From positions 62,687-126,686 of the forward strand of contig PBVO01000126.1 of the NCBI GenBank assembly GCA_002729015.1: a stretch of DNA of 64,000 nucleotides, given 5' to 3'. Positions within the stretch are counted from its first letter, which is position 1. The number at the start of each line of letters is the position of its first letter. The notes below the pieces were generated by a model that did not search any database, had not been told where the DNA came from, and was given only the letters and a program-made list of their open reading frames with translations. The translations under genes were made by a program, and so were the position numbers. Positions 17,135 to 26,785 of this stretch are shown here, in pieces. The DNA is from Candidatus Poribacteria bacterium. Lineage in GTDB: Bacteria; Poribacteria; WGA-4E; UBA9662.

Positions 17135-17956
17135 TTATATTTGAGGAGTTCTCGGTATTGGCGTTTGTGGCGATACTATCCTTCGACGTTCAGGTGTTAA
17201 CCTATCCAGCAACTCGGGTGAAGGATGATAACCATGTCGAAAATTACCCCAAGATGGGCCATATCGGTAAACAATAACGCGACGTTGCCCTTCGTTAGTT
17301 CTATTGGCTGAACCATGAGTACAGCAATCAACAAAGAGTAATGCATCCCCGGCTTGCATGTGTATTTCAGTAGCAGCTCTCATCATAGACGGACACTCAC
17401 CTTTTGCTCCCATGCTGAATTGACTAAAATCAGGATTGGCAAAATTACTTTTATGACTACCAGGTACAATGACTGTTCCTCCATCGCCTGGGCCAATATC
17501 TGTTAAAGCGATCAAGATATTTATTTGATTGCAATGAAATTTACCATTGATATAACGAAATTGGCACCGACTGATTCCAAGTTGTCCACCGTTATGTAAC
17601 CCGATACCTTGTCCTGGTTGTCGAAAATTGAGTAAATTTTCATCAATAAACATTGGCCCATGCATTTCGTCGAACGAGCCTTCTCCTCCAATAAAAAACC
17701 TTGCTCGATCGAACCAAGATGGATGGTCGATCAATTTTTCGAATGGCTCCCCAGCTTCGTAAATCTGTTGATAGTTTAAACCGTCGTTGTCTCCATAGGT
17801 ATGTCCATGGATATAACCATACCACTGGCCAGGATTCAATGACGGAATACTATCTGCACACGAATTGAGTTCATCTATTTCACTCTCCGTTAAAGCGCCC
17901 TCAATATGTATGTATCCTTGTAAGTCAAAGAGGTAAATATCCATATCAGTGATCAT
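17135..17956 (-). CDS. Phytanoyl-CoA dioxygenase family protein (HxG variant)
   Basis: 273 residues; ATG 17956 follows GGTGGAGAATAT. It starts M-x5-I-Y-L-F-D-L-Q-G-Y like its subgroup, and has DIGPGDGGTVIVPGSHKSNF, distal His214 (CTHGSANRT) and Arg225 (QRRVIVYRYGP). The proximal motif is His121-Asn-Gly (GIGLHNGGQ) in place of His-x-Asp, so the iron carboxylate is absent, as in non-heme iron halogenases. It lies 72 bases upstream of, and in the opposite order to, no tight partner: the PHP phosphatase gene precedes it on the same strand, so the two may be co-transcribed. Substrate unknown. Confidence 0.85.
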   Translation of the reverse strand: MITDMDIYLFDLQGYIHIEGALTESEIDELNSCADSIPSLNPGQWYGYIHGHTYGDNDGLNYQQIYEAGEPFEKLIDHPSWFDRARFFIGGEGSFDEMHGPMFIDENLLNFRQPGQGIGLHNGGQLGISRCQFRYINGKFHCNQINILIALTDIGPGDGGTVIVPGSHKSNFANPDFSQFSMGAKGECPSMMRAATEIHMQAGDALLFVDCCTHGSANRTNEGQRRVIVYRYGPSWGNFRHGYHPSPELLDRLTPERRRIVSPQTPIPRTPQI

Positions 17957-18028
17957 ATATTCTCCACCTTCCTGATGTGTCTAATAATTAAATAAATTAG
18001 AATAGTTGACAGAATTAAGCTAAATAAT

Positions 18029-18850
18029 TTAAGCGACTAAATTTAAATTAATCTGGTCCAATTTAATATCTTTTCGCTGGCGATCAAGAAAAATGGATAC
18101 CTGTTGGTAGCCGACCTGTGCCAGTATTTTCAGTCCTTTTTCAAACTGATCTCCGACTCTAGTCGGATCATGAGCATCAGCCCCGATTACAACTGGGATC
18201 TGTCGCTTTTTCATCTCTTCGAGCATAAACAATCCAGGATTCATTTCCGGTATCGATTTATACAAGCCCGAGGTATTGAGTTCCATAGCAGTTTCAGTTT
18301 TAGCGATTCTGTCTAGGACGGAGAGAATATGATCTTTCAATGGTTCTAAATCCCAATCATTTGGCGCTACATTTTTAACTAAGTCAGGGTGAGATAAGGT
18401 GTCAAACAAACCAGTTTCGGCAGCTAATGCCAGATGATGAAAATATGTCTTCTGGAAATCTCTTATGTTACCTGTAAAATAACGATCTTGATACTCCACT
18501 AGGTGAGGGTGGACCGAACCAAGCACATGATGTAACTCCGCTCGGTCGTGTAGATCTTCCAACCAAGACTCCATACCCGGAGCATAATCACTTTCCAATC
18601 CTAGACGGATGTCAATTCGACCTTCCCACTCTCTTCGAGCTAAGTCCACCATATCAATATAGTCTTCAAATTGTTGGATAGTCATACGGACATTTGGTCC
18701 CCAATTTTCAACAGGATTGTGACAAGTAACTATGATACCTTTCAATCCTCGTTTTTCTGCTACCGCTGCATATTCTTGTGGTAAACCACGTGCATGCTGA
18801 CAGAGAGGTGTATGCATGTGAGATTCGTATAGAATGGGTTTTGTTTTCAA
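18029..18850 (-). CDS. PHP-domain phosphoesterase, histidinol-phosphatase-like
   Basis: 273 residues. The N-terminal E-S-H11-M-H13-T is the first PHP metal motif, followed by GIIVTCHNP, RLGLESDYAPG, HHVLGSVH, FDTLSHPDLV and, near the C-terminus, IGADAHDP: the HisJ-type set of metal ligands. HisJ hydrolyses L-histidinol phosphate in histidine synthesis; hisB lies 20 kb away, so this role is possible, but many PHP proteins have other phosphoester substrates. TTG start with AGAGAG upstream. It is followed on the same strand by a PhyH gene. Confidence 0.75.
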   Translation of the reverse strand: MKTKPILYESHMHTPLCQHARGLPQEYAAVAEKRGLKGIIVTCHNPVENWGPNVRMTIQQFEDYIDMVDLARREWEGRIDIRLGLESDYAPGMESWLEDLHDRAELHHVLGSVHPHLVEYQDRYFTGNIRDFQKTYFHHLALAAETGLFDTLSHPDLVKNVAPNDWDLEPLKDHILSVLDRIAKTETAMELNTSGLYKSIPEMNPGLFMLEEMKKRQIPVVIGADAHDPTRVGDQFEKGLKILAQVGYQQVSIFLDRQRKDIKLDQINLNLVA

Positions 18851-19021
18851 TATTTATTCTCTCTGATACTTCTAAATTTTACGCTTAGCTCTGACTGCTT
18901 CTGATATCTTAGTCATTTCAACCTCAATAGTCTGGACCAATTTGTTCTAAGAGTCAATAGGAACAACTACATAAATTGAATAATGTATACTGACCTATCT
19001 GGATCTGCAAGAAAAAGTAAA

Positions 19022-19085
19022 TTTCACCTCAAAACGAGTGAAAATCTAGTGAATAGGGTCAAATGCTGTAATTTTTGAGGTGAAA
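19022..19085. repeat. 13-bp perfect inverted repeat
   Basis: TTTCACCTCAAAA (19022-19034) and TTTTGAGGTGAAA (19073-19085) are exact reverse complements with a 38-base spacer, placed just past the end of the minus-strand PhyH gene (19105) and about 170 bases before the PHP gene start. Could be a processing/terminator structure or a regulator site. Confidence 0.6.
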
Positions 19086-19104
19086 AGGCTACGAACTATG
19101 CTAG

Positions 19105-19866
19105 TCATTGAAAAATTACTGGACTGTATTTCATATCTTCTAAATGTGAAATGTAATAATTATTAGTACTCCGAATTGGATCGGCTCGTTCATCACGAAG
19201 GTGAACAGCAAAACTCCATCTTGATTTATCCGAAATATTTTCTTGACTGCCGTGGTATGTCAAACAATTATGAAGACTGACACTACCCATCGGTAAAGGA
19301 ACAGAAGTTTCTTCCCACTTTTCTTCTACTACTGTTTGTATACTTGTCCGAAGTGTGTCCTGGTCAGAACTAAAAAAATCTCCCTTTCCTAAGAAACCCC
19401 ATTTGTGAGAGCCAGGCACGAATTGAAGCGGTCCGGATTCTTCACTGACATCACTTAATGCAATCCAAGCAGTGAAGAGTCCTTCACTTTTCTGCCAAAA
19501 TTGCCAGTATTGACGATCTTGATGCCAGCCAACACGACCTGAACTTCCTGATCTAGGTGGTTTAATGAGTAATTGGCTAGCCCACACTTGTACCATTTTA
19601 GATCCTGTTATATTGGCAATACTTTCGCCAAGTTTAGAATCAACGAGCATCGTATAAAGAGCGTGGTTGGCTAAGTGAGCATCGTTAATTTTGCACAACT
19701 TGGTATGATCGAAACCAGGGTGAGAGGAAGGTTGAGACCCAGTGTCGAAGATTCCATCTCTTACAGCCAACATACCTTTTCGTGCGTCCTCGATAAATTT
19801 CCGGCCGATGGCTGAACCCGGCAACACACAAAAACCCCGTTTAGCATATTGTTCAGTTAAAGTCAT
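19105..19866 (-). CDS. Phytanoyl-CoA dioxygenase family protein (HxD type)
   Basis: 253 residues. His115-Gln-Asp117 (GWHQDRQYW) is a normal iron motif; EESGPLQFVPGSHKWG, distal LTYHGSQENIS and the Arg in SRWSFAVHLRDE complete the set. The W-H-Q-D-x-x-Y-W shape and the S-G-P-L-x-F-V-P-G-S-H block place it among PhyH proteins that accept small hydrophilic substrates in known cases (for example ectoine hydroxylase), but the substrate cannot be assigned. ATG start without a close Shine-Dalgarno. Separated from the PHP gene by about 250 bases. Confidence 0.87.
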   Translation of the reverse strand: MTLTEQYAKRGFCVLPGSAIGRKFIEDARKGMLAVRDGIFDTGSQPSSHPGFDHTKLCKINDAHLANHALYTMLVDSKLGESIANITGSKMVQVWASQLLIKPPRSGSSGRVGWHQDRQYWQFWQKSEGLFTAWIALSDVSEESGPLQFVPGSHKWGFLGKGDFFSSDQDTLRTSIQTVVEEKWEETSVPLPMGSVSLHNCLTYHGSQENISDKSRWSFAVHLRDERADPIRSTNNYYISHLEDMKYSPVIFQ

Positions 19867-20050
19867 AGTATCGAATTAGAAATCATGTACCTTTCTAACT
19901 TGTGGTATATCAGTCTAAGCAATTTACTCCATTTTTCTGACCCTATACTATATCAAATTGAATAATTTTGCTAATTAGCTTAGAATGCTAGATGATAGGT
20001 AGTACTATTCCATCTCTGTAAAAATACGTGTTAGTAATGGCGAGCAATTC

Positions 20051-20677
20051 ATGATTAAGCCTTTCTTCATTGGTCTAGCTGGTGGGAGTGGGAGTGGTAA
20101 GAGTACATTAGCTAAGTCTTTGAATTCCCATTTGGGCACTAACCAAACCAGTATGTTTTGTCTAGACTGGTATTACCATGACATCTGTAAACAACCAAAA
20201 TTGGATGATGGATCAATTAACTTTGATCATCCCTCTGCACTAGACCAATATTTATTGATTAATCATCTACAGCAGTTGAAAAAAGGGCGAAATGTGAATG
20301 CACCTATCTACAATTTGGCAACTCATCGCCGGTCAAAATCAACCAGAAAAATCGTAAATAGGCCAACGATTTTCATCGAGGGGTTACATACGCTCGTTTT
20401 GAGTGAAGTTCGCCAGATGCTCGACTTGAAGATTTTTATCGATTTATCAGATGATATTCGTTTTATACGTCGTTTATTACGAGATAAATCTGAACGAAAA
20501 CGGAGCCTACAAACCGTGATCAATCAGTACCTTGCTACAACGCGACCAATGTACATAGAATGGGTCTTACCTAGTCGTCGATTCGCTGATGTGGTCCTTT
20601 CAGCAGAAAATTCGGTCTCAGAAATGAAGCAAACGGTGCTGAGCCAAATACAAGCTACAAGCAAGACTAGAAACTAA
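20051..20677 (+). CDS. Uridine kinase-like P-loop kinase
   Basis: 208 residues. Walker A GGSGSGKS at residues 11-18, a FCLDWYYHD block (Asp for substrate/metal), INFDHPSALD, the typical uridine/phosphoribulokinase-family motif, and IFIEGLHTLV (Walker B). RFIRRLLRDKSERKRS is the Arg-rich lid. Uridine kinases phosphorylate uridine/cytidine with ATP in pyrimidine salvage; the family motif matches, but a nucleoside-kinase homologue with another substrate is possible. Stands alone; divergent from the PhyH gene at 19105. Confidence 0.8.
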   Translation: MIKPFFIGLAGGSGSGKSTLAKSLNSHLGTNQTSMFCLDWYYHDICKQPKLDDGSINFDHPSALDQYLLINHLQQLKKGRNVNAPIYNLATHRRSKSTRKIVNRPTIFIEGLHTLVLSEVRQMLDLKIFIDLSDDIRFIRRLLRDKSERKRSLQTVINQYLATTRPMYIEWVLPSRRFADVVLSAENSVSEMKQTVLSQIQATSKTRN

Positions 20678-20910
20678 AATAAGAGTAGTTCATTAAGGTA
20701 TTTGAATATTTATAACAGTCATTTTTTGAGTCAATCTATTACTATTGACTCGGTATTCATTATTGAAGAGTTTACATTGGCTGTTGTGTTATGTGATGCA
20801 GCATTTCATTCAAATAATATCGATTCTCATTTCAACTTGTATCTGGCTAACTTACGATCTCTCTTTGGTATCTATAAGATACTGAAATTTAGCCCAATGG
20901 CCATATTGTT

Positions 20911-21936
20911 TTAGTTAATAACCTCAGTTATACCATTAACACGCACATCTGGTAGTAGGCATTTTACGTATCGACCATTGTCATTAAAATCTATTGGGAT
21001 TTTTGTTCGACAAAGATCGGTTTCCCGACTACATCGACCGACATACTTACAACCTCCACTTTGTATGCTATCAGTATCAATAGATTCGAGACGGATCAGT
21101 TCATTCCACTTTTTATCAGGATCTGGAGTGGGAATAGATTGTTTCAGATTTTGTGTATATGGATGTTGGGGATCGCCTAATACTTGCTCAACAGAACCAG
21201 ATTCTATAATCCATCCGGATAGCATAACGGCAATTCGGTCTGCGGCATAGTAAGCTGTCGCTAAATCGTGCGTGATATACAAAATGGTAACACCTTTTTT
21301 ATCCCGAAGTTCTCTAAATAGATTAACAATCGACATTCGCAGTGAAGCGTCAACCATAGAAACAGGTTCATCGGCTACTAATAATGTAGGGTTAGTAATC
21401 AATGCTCTAGCAATCGATACCCGTTGAGCTTGGCCGCCTGATAACTCGTTTGGATATCTCCCGCTAATTTCTGCTAAGGAGAGACCAACAGAATTGAGGA
21501 CTTCACTAACGTAGGAATGTAGTCGAATCTTGTCAACTATATGATAGTTCAGAGCTGTTTCAAATAGATAAGTTTCTATCTTTTTTAGGGGACTAAAAGT
21601 CGCGAAAGGGTTCTGAAAAATAGGCTGGACTTGCCTGAAATACCAAGACTTTTTCTCCCGTTGGCTTAACTTAGTAATGTCTCGTCCTTGATAAAGAATT
21701 GTTCCGCTGGTAGGCTCTACTAATCCTAAAATCATACGAGCGATAGTAGTTTTCCCACTACCGCTCTCACCAGCTAGAACAAAAATTTCTGGTTTGTCGG
21801 ATCGAATTGAAAAATTAGCCCCATCAACGGCTGTTAATTCAACGCTAGAAAGCCCTTGCTGGATTTTGAAAATCTTAGTTAATTTGTCAACCGATAATAA
21901 TATTGAAGACTTCGAGTGGCTATCGTTGAGAGTCAT
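20911..21936 (-). CDS. Oligopeptide ABC transporter ATP-binding protein (OppF/DppF-like)
   Basis: 341 residues. Walker A GESGSGKTT at 56-64, signature LSGGQAQRVSIARA, Walker B LLVADEPVS, then the oligopeptide-specific C-terminal extension with GGCKYVGRC, LCR and C-LLP cysteines, the four-Cys iron-sulfur-type motif known in Dpp/Opp ATPases. It powers import with the other four genes of the operon, as the second ATPase. Its ATG lies inside the end of the DppD-like gene (17-base overlap), so translation is coupled. Last gene of the operon. Confidence 0.9.
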   Translation of the reverse strand: MTLNDSHSKSSILLSVDKLTKIFKIQQGLSSVELTAVDGANFSIRSDKPEIFVLAGESGSGKTTIARMILGLVEPTSGTILYQGRDITKLSQREKKSWYFRQVQPIFQNPFATFSPLKKIETYLFETALNYHIVDKIRLHSYVSEVLNSVGLSLAEISGRYPNELSGGQAQRVSIARALITNPTLLVADEPVSMVDASLRMSIVNLFRELRDKKGVTILYITHDLATAYYAADRIAVMLSGWIIESGSVEQVLGDPQHPYTQNLKQSIPTPDPDKKWNELIRLESIDTDSIQSGGCKYVGRCSRETDLCRTKIPIDFNDNGRYVKCLLPDVRVNGITEVIN

Positions 21937-22924
21937 ATTGGATTTTGTCTTCCGCTAAGAAACAAGCTACCTCTTGCCCATTTCCCATCGCAATTAAAGG
22001 TGGGACCTCTTCCTTACATTTATCCTGAACGTGGGGGCAACGGGGATGGAATCGACAACCAGTAGGAGGTTGGTCAAGTGCCGGTGGCCTGCCAGGAATA
22101 CTGATCCTCTCCGACCTATCACCGAGCCGAGGTAAGGATTCTATCAAGTATTGGGTATAAGGATGTTTGGGTTTTTTGAAAACAGATTTGGCATCGCCAA
22201 TTTCAACGAGCTTTCCAGCATACAAAATGGCAATTCGGTCTGCTAAATTAGCATGTACCCCCATGTCGTGAGAAACCAACACTAGCGTGTTCCCCTCACG
22301 TTGTTGTATTTCTTTTAATAATTGGACCACACCACGTTGGACCAGAACATCTAATGCGGTGGTTGGTTCGTCGGCGAATACCAGTTTGGGTGAAAGTACG
22401 GTGGCCAAAGCAATGGTTACTCTTTGCCTCATTCCTCCTGATAATTGATGCGGGTAAACGTTCATGATGTCCGACGATAACCCCAACTGATTTAGATAAT
22501 CTTGGGCGAGCCTCTTAGTGGCGTTCTTATTGATTTTTTTGTGGGTAGATATGAAATCGTGAAATGTATCGACGATTTTTCGTACAGGGTTTAGAACTTG
22601 CATTGACCCTTGCGGGATATAAGATATTAGGGACCAGCGAATTTTTCTCAAATTGTCAGCAGACGTCGAAGACAGATCGAATTTTTGCTGTGAAAAATTG
22701 TATTGTATATTTCCTTCGATAATACGCAGTGGCGGCTCAACTGAACCCAGAAGGGTTTTTAGTAGAGTTGATTTTCCGCAGCCAGATTCGCCAGCAATGC
22801 TTAGAATTTCTCCCTCTTTTATCTGAAGACTAATACCATCAACAGCTTTAACTGTTCGTTGGACCCCGTATGATTGAGTAATATAGTGGGCCTGAAGATC
22901 CTTGGCTTCTATTAAAACTGACAT
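21920..22924 (-). CDS. Oligopeptide ABC transporter ATP-binding protein (OppD/DppD-like)
   Basis: 334 residues. Walker A GESGCGKST near residue 44, signature LSGGMRQRVTIALA, Walker B LVFADEPTTALD, H-loop LVSHDMG and the C-terminal oligopeptide extension with GCRFHPRCPHVQDKC. This is the DppD/OppD partner of the gene at 20911; together they form the ATPase heterodimer. ATG 22924 follows AAGGGATATTA. It sits 12 bases after the DppC-like permease. Confidence 0.92.
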   Translation of the reverse strand: MSVLIEAKDLQAHYITQSYGVQRTVKAVDGISLQIKEGEILSIAGESGCGKSTLLKTLLGSVEPPLRIIEGNIQYNFSQQKFDLSSTSADNLRKIRWSLISYIPQGSMQVLNPVRKIVDTFHDFISTHKKINKNATKRLAQDYLNQLGLSSDIMNVYPHQLSGGMRQRVTIALATVLSPKLVFADEPTTALDVLVQRGVVQLLKEIQQREGNTLVLVSHDMGVHANLADRIAILYAGKLVEIGDAKSVFKKPKHPYTQYLIESLPRLGDRSERISIPGRPPALDQPPTGCRFHPRCPHVQDKCKEEVPPLIAMGNGQEVACFLAEDKIQYDSQR

Positions 22925-22936
22925 TAATATCCCTTG

Positions 22937-23794
22937 TTAATTTACTCCTAGTCGCTTGAGTCGTGTCCGGGGATCTAGATATTCGCTTAGGCTCTCTGAA
23001 ATTAAATAAAAGGCAACGACGATAAATATTGAACTGATGACTGGGGCCGCCAATACCCATAGTCTCTGAGATAATAGCGCTTGATAGTAGTTGCCCCAAT
23101 AAATCATGGTTCCAATGGTAGGCCTAGTTAGGTCACACAAACCGAGGATCGCTAAGGTAATTTCCATTCCGATAGCCCACAGGAAACCACTAACGGCATC
23201 AGCCAACAGATAGGGAATGAAAAAAGGAAAGTGTTCTTTCAATATAACAGAAAAAGTGTTCATACCTGAAAAGACAGCTGTGTGAGTAAACTCCCGTTCA
23301 CGCAAAGTCAATATTTGAGATCGATACCTCTTGGACGGCCAAAAAATATCCAGAAAGCCAAGAAGAATAGCTAAACCCCACACCCCTAGTCCTCCCTTTA
23401 TGATTACAGAGATTAAAATTAGTAGCGGCAAACGAGGAATCACAATAAAACTGTCAACGATAGACTGTAATACCCTATCGATAACACCACCCAAATAACC
23501 AGATAATGAGCCAATTAGAACCGCCATAGATCTGCCAATCAAGACGGCTAAGCCCGCAATAATAAGCGAATTGCGAATAGAAAAGGTTAGTAACCAGAAA
23601 ACATCCTGACCCAAAGCAGTAGTTCCCAAGAGATGCTCGAGCGAAGGTGCAAGATTTTTTGGCGTCACACGACGCTCACTAGCTTCATAAGGTGAAACAA
23701 AAGACAGTAAAACTAGCAACAGGATGCCAATTAAAATTGTAATGCCAATACGGAATGCAAGATGAAATTTAAAAAGCTCAGTGATTATTTTCAT
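22937..23794 (-). CDS. Oligopeptide ABC transporter permease (OppC/DppC-like)
   Basis: 285 residues. An N-terminal membrane segment (about 17-33), the family's LLGTTALGQDVFWLLTFS motif near residue 55, and several further helices; the cytoplasmic coupling loop is the region EFTHTAVFSGMNTFSVILKEHFPF. Forms the membrane channel with the DppB-like gene. Third cistron of the operon. Confidence 0.9.
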   Translation of the reverse strand: MKIITELFKFHLAFRIGITILIGILLLVLLSFVSPYEASERRVTPKNLAPSLEHLLGTTALGQDVFWLLTFSIRNSLIIAGLAVLIGRSMAVLIGSLSGYLGGVIDRVLQSIVDSFIVIPRLPLLILISVIIKGGLGVWGLAILLGFLDIFWPSKRYRSQILTLREREFTHTAVFSGMNTFSVILKEHFPFFIPYLLADAVSGFLWAIGMEITLAILGLCDLTRPTIGTMIYWGNYYQALLSQRLWVLAAPVISSIFIVVAFYLISESLSEYLDPRTRLKRLGVN

Positions 23795-23815
23795 TTGGTA
23801 TATGAGGTTGAGTAA

Positions 23816-24808
23816 CTATTTGTAACGAACCCTTGGATCTAAAAAAGGATAACTCAAGTCAACCAGTAGAGCTGCAGTAGCAATACCAACAATTGAAAAA
23901 ATAGTTATACCTAGAATTAAATTAAAATCTGCTTGAAAGACTCCCATATACAGGGAATATCCAATCCCAGGGTAACTAAAAACAATCTCGATGATCAATG
24001 CACCACCAAAGACAGATCCCAGAGAAAGCCCTAAATCAGTTATCTGAGGTAGCATGGTATTCCTTGTGATGTAAAAAAGGACGATTCTCCACTTTTCCAA
24101 ACCTGCAGTTTCGGCGTATTTGACGTAATCGCTGCCAATAACGGTAGTGGTTAAGGCCTTAGCCATGATAAATCGAAATGCAGTTGAGAGGAAAATCAAT
24201 GAAGTAGCAGGTAATAGACTGTGCTCAAAAATACTGCTGATATATGCCCAACTTAATGCGGGTTTTCCTGAGGCTCCACCTACTAGTGGAAAAATAGGAA
24301 AATAGTAAGAAAAAATCATTACTAAAATCAGGGCTAGTATGTAATGCGGAATAGGATAAATTGAGATAAATACCTTGTCAATAATTTGCCACTTTACACT
24401 TGACGGAGAGTAACCAGCCAAAGTACCAAGAATTACACCAAGTAACCAAGAGATCAAAGTAGAAGTCGTCAGTAATCCCACTGTCCACGGTAATCCTTTA
24501 GCAATAATTTCAGTAACTGGTGTAGGAAAAGAACTTAGCGATGGGCCAAGGTCTCCTCTTACTAACCGTTTCCAAAAGTTGATATACTGGTCTAGTTGGG
24601 TTCCACCTAAACCGTATAGATCAGCTAAAACTTCCTTTAGATTTTCTACAGCTCTAGGATCTAGTGTCTGCAAACTACCCAAAGAACTAAGAGTCCTTTC
24701 AACTGGATCACCAGGAATCATTCTGGGAATAATGAAAGTAACAGTGATACCAATGAAGATTGTAATACCCCATTGACTAATTCGAGGTATCAAATAACTC
24801 TTGAACAT
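23816..24808 (-). CDS. Oligopeptide ABC transporter permease (OppB/DppB-like)
   Basis: 330 residues. It begins with the typical N-terminal helix and IPRMIPGDPVE, then LGLGGTQL-like segment, a coupling loop around SDYVKYAETAGLEKWRI (the E-A-A-like motif) and six predicted helices. The membrane partner of the DppC-like gene. Starts 9 bases after the stop of the binding protein gene. Confidence 0.9.
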   Translation of the reverse strand: MFKSYLIPRISQWGITIFIGITVTFIIPRMIPGDPVERTLSSLGSLQTLDPRAVENLKEVLADLYGLGGTQLDQYINFWKRLVRGDLGPSLSSFPTPVTEIIAKGLPWTVGLLTTSTLISWLLGVILGTLAGYSPSSVKWQIIDKVFISIYPIPHYILALILVMIFSYYFPIFPLVGGASGKPALSWAYISSIFEHSLLPATSLIFLSTAFRFIMAKALTTTVIGSDYVKYAETAGLEKWRIVLFYITRNTMLPQITDLGLSLGSVFGGALIIEIVFSYPGIGYSLYMGVFQADFNLILGITIFSIVGIATAALLVDLSYPFLDPRVRYK

Positions 24809-24817
24809 ATTTGCAGG

Positions 24818-26785
24818 CTATTCACTTGCCGTTTCAGGATCGATTGGTGTGAGGTGTTGTAAGGTAAATCTCCCACCACCAAACCAATAAAGCGGTTGAG
24901 TAAACGGATTTTCACTAGTTGGAAAGCCAGTCCAGTAATGCTCGTCAATAGTTACGAATTTCTTAAAGCTTATGGTGACGATTGAGTACATATTCGCAAG
25001 CCACAATTTCATAAATGATTGACCCAGTTCTATCGAGCGAGGATCTTCAGGGTGGAGTTGATCTAATTCATCTATGATATGGTCCATTTGTTTTGATTTT
25101 ATTCGTAAAATATTACTACTACCGTTACCGGCTGTGGATTTGCCGACCGGGGTATAAAAACGAGAGTGTAGGCCAAAAATCGCCTGCCATTTATCACCTG
25201 TTACATCTCCAGCACTGGCATTGCCCCAACTGGAAGTAGATTCGAATTCACCCATGTATTCGCGTGTGCTGTATGGATCGCGCTGTAACGTTTCTAACTC
25301 CAACTTGAGGCCAAATTCAGCCCATTGGTCTTGGGCACCAATAGCTAATCGATAAATGTCTACTTCATCTGGAGCTACGATCATGCTGACCGTCCACAAT
25401 TTACCGTCTGGTTTTAGCCATTGACCATCAGAGTTACGAGCAAAGCCATTTTTCAGTAATAACCTTTCCGCCACTTTTGGATCATGCTTCCACCAACCGG
25501 TACCAAACATTAATCTTAATTCTTTAGCGTCAGTAGGTACAGTATAGCCTTGTTTCCTAGCCCATTTAGCAATTTGTTCTGGGATGGTGTCATCATATGG
25601 ATGATATAACTCTCCGTCCTCAATCTCAATCTGGAATGATTTTAACCAACTTTCCATGGGATCATGATACAAATCCATCAGTTTGGGGGTAGCTGGCTGA
25701 GGAAGTGCTGTCACACGAGCAACACCACCGATATATTCCGTTTGTAGATCTACGATATCTAATGCTAAGGTCAAGGCCCATCGAACCTCCTTATTTTCTA
25801 GTATAGTCTCTTGACCTAAATTGAAACCAAAATACCTACAGGTCAATTCGTTTGGGTACGCCCAAGGAAAGGATTTGTACCAAGAACGAGCTTTAGGAGT
25901 CTTTCGAAGAACGGATTGAAAAGCCTCATAGTCAACATTCATAAAAAGATCTAGCTCGTGTCGGCCCATCGCCATAGCCTTACGTTCACTACCACCGTAA
26001 AAAATACTCATAATGTAGGGAGGGCCGGATTTTCCTGTCAATATTCCCGCAGTAGTTCTTTTCCAGTCCTCGCGACGTTTAAATAACTCCCAGTATCCGG
26101 AGGGATCGGAATCAGCATATTCATAGGCTCCCAGAGAAACCAATGGATTATTAAACCTAAATGTCATTGGATCTTCAACGTTTTGCCAAATATGCTTGGG
26201 TTGCATCCATATTGCGTTATACCTAACTTCAAAATAGTAGTGAAAGCGGGGATTGGGAATCTTTAACTCGAAGACAGCAGTATATTTATCTAATTTGTTA
26301 GCTTTCTCAACGAACAAATCTAGCTCTGTGGACCAATTCATACCCAAGTTCGATTTTAAATTGTTAACGGTAAAAACTAAGTCTTCCGCACTAAACTCTA
26401 CACCATCGCTCCAATATACACCGGGACGTAGCTTGACAGTCATTTTTCGAAAATCTTCACTGTAAATCGGAGGTTCGATTGCTAAAGCATTAATTTGTTC
26501 TCCTGTTTCTTGGTCAATATACCAGAGTGTGTCCATAATCAGACCTTGTCTGGTTGGGCTCGGTGGTCCTGGCATCCACAAATTAAAGTTCTCGACTACG
26601 CTGTAACGAAAAATTTGGTCTAGGACAAAAACTTCTTGACGTGGAATATCAATAGGAAGTTGTGATTTCGGGTTTGCTTTTGGCTTCTTGTTTTGATTGT
26701 CATTAGTGTTTCCACAGCCTAAATAAAATATGGTTGTAAAAATAAAAATTATTGTCCCGAATACAACATTTAATCGATTATTCAC
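24818..26785 (-). CDS. Peptide/solute-binding lipoprotein of the ABC importer (SBP_bac_5)
   Basis: 655 residues from the GTG at 26785, chosen over the TTG at 26797 because GGAG lies six bases before it (GGAGTACCAAGTG). A hydrophobic segment ends in the lipobox YLGC; the mature protein has VKLRPGVYWSDGVEFSAEDLVFTV (split here into known blocks), ENKEVRWALTLALDIV and the usual long C-terminal lobe. It delivers peptides or another solute to the permeases encoded directly downstream (DppB, C, D, F order). The region 370-430 is longer than in standard DppA, possibly a lineage insertion. Substrate not inferable. Confidence 0.88.
   Translation of the reverse strand: MNNRLNVVFGTIIFIFTTIFYLGCGNTNDNQNKKPKANPKSQLPIDIPRQEVFVLDQIFRYSVVENFNLWMPGPPSPTRQGLIMDTLWYIDQETGEQINALAIEPPIYSEDFRKMTVKLRPGVYWSDGVEFSAEDLVFTVNNLKSNLGMNWSTELDLFVEKANKLDKYTAVFELKIPNPRFHYYFEVRYNAIWMQPKHIWQNVEDPMTFRFNNPLVSLGAYEYADSDPSGYWELFKRREDWKRTTAGILTGKSGPPYIMSIFYGGSERKAMAMGRHELDLFMNVDYEAFQSVLRKTPKARSWYKSFPWAYPNELTCRYFGFNLGQETILENKEVRWALTLALDIVDLQTEYIGGVARVTALPQPATPKLMDLYHDPMESWLKSFQIEIEDGELYHPYDDTIPEQIAKWARKQGYTVPTDAKELRLMFGTGWWKHDPKVAERLLLKNGFARNSDGQWLKPDGKLWTVSMIVAPDEVDIYRLAIGAQDQWAEFGLKLELETLQRDPYSTREYMGEFESTSSWGNASAGDVTGDKWQAIFGLHSRFYTPVGKSTAGNGSSNILRIKSKQMDHIIDELDQLHPEDPRSIELGQSFMKLWLANMYSIVTISFKKFVTIDEHYWTGFPTSENPFTQPLYWFGGGRFTLQHLTPIDPETASE

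Noticed and set aside
20702..20914. 70-codon ORF after the uridine-kinase-like gene
   Set aside because: TTG start with weak ribosome site, no motif; overlaps the end of the convergent DppF gene by a few bases. Possible but unsupported.
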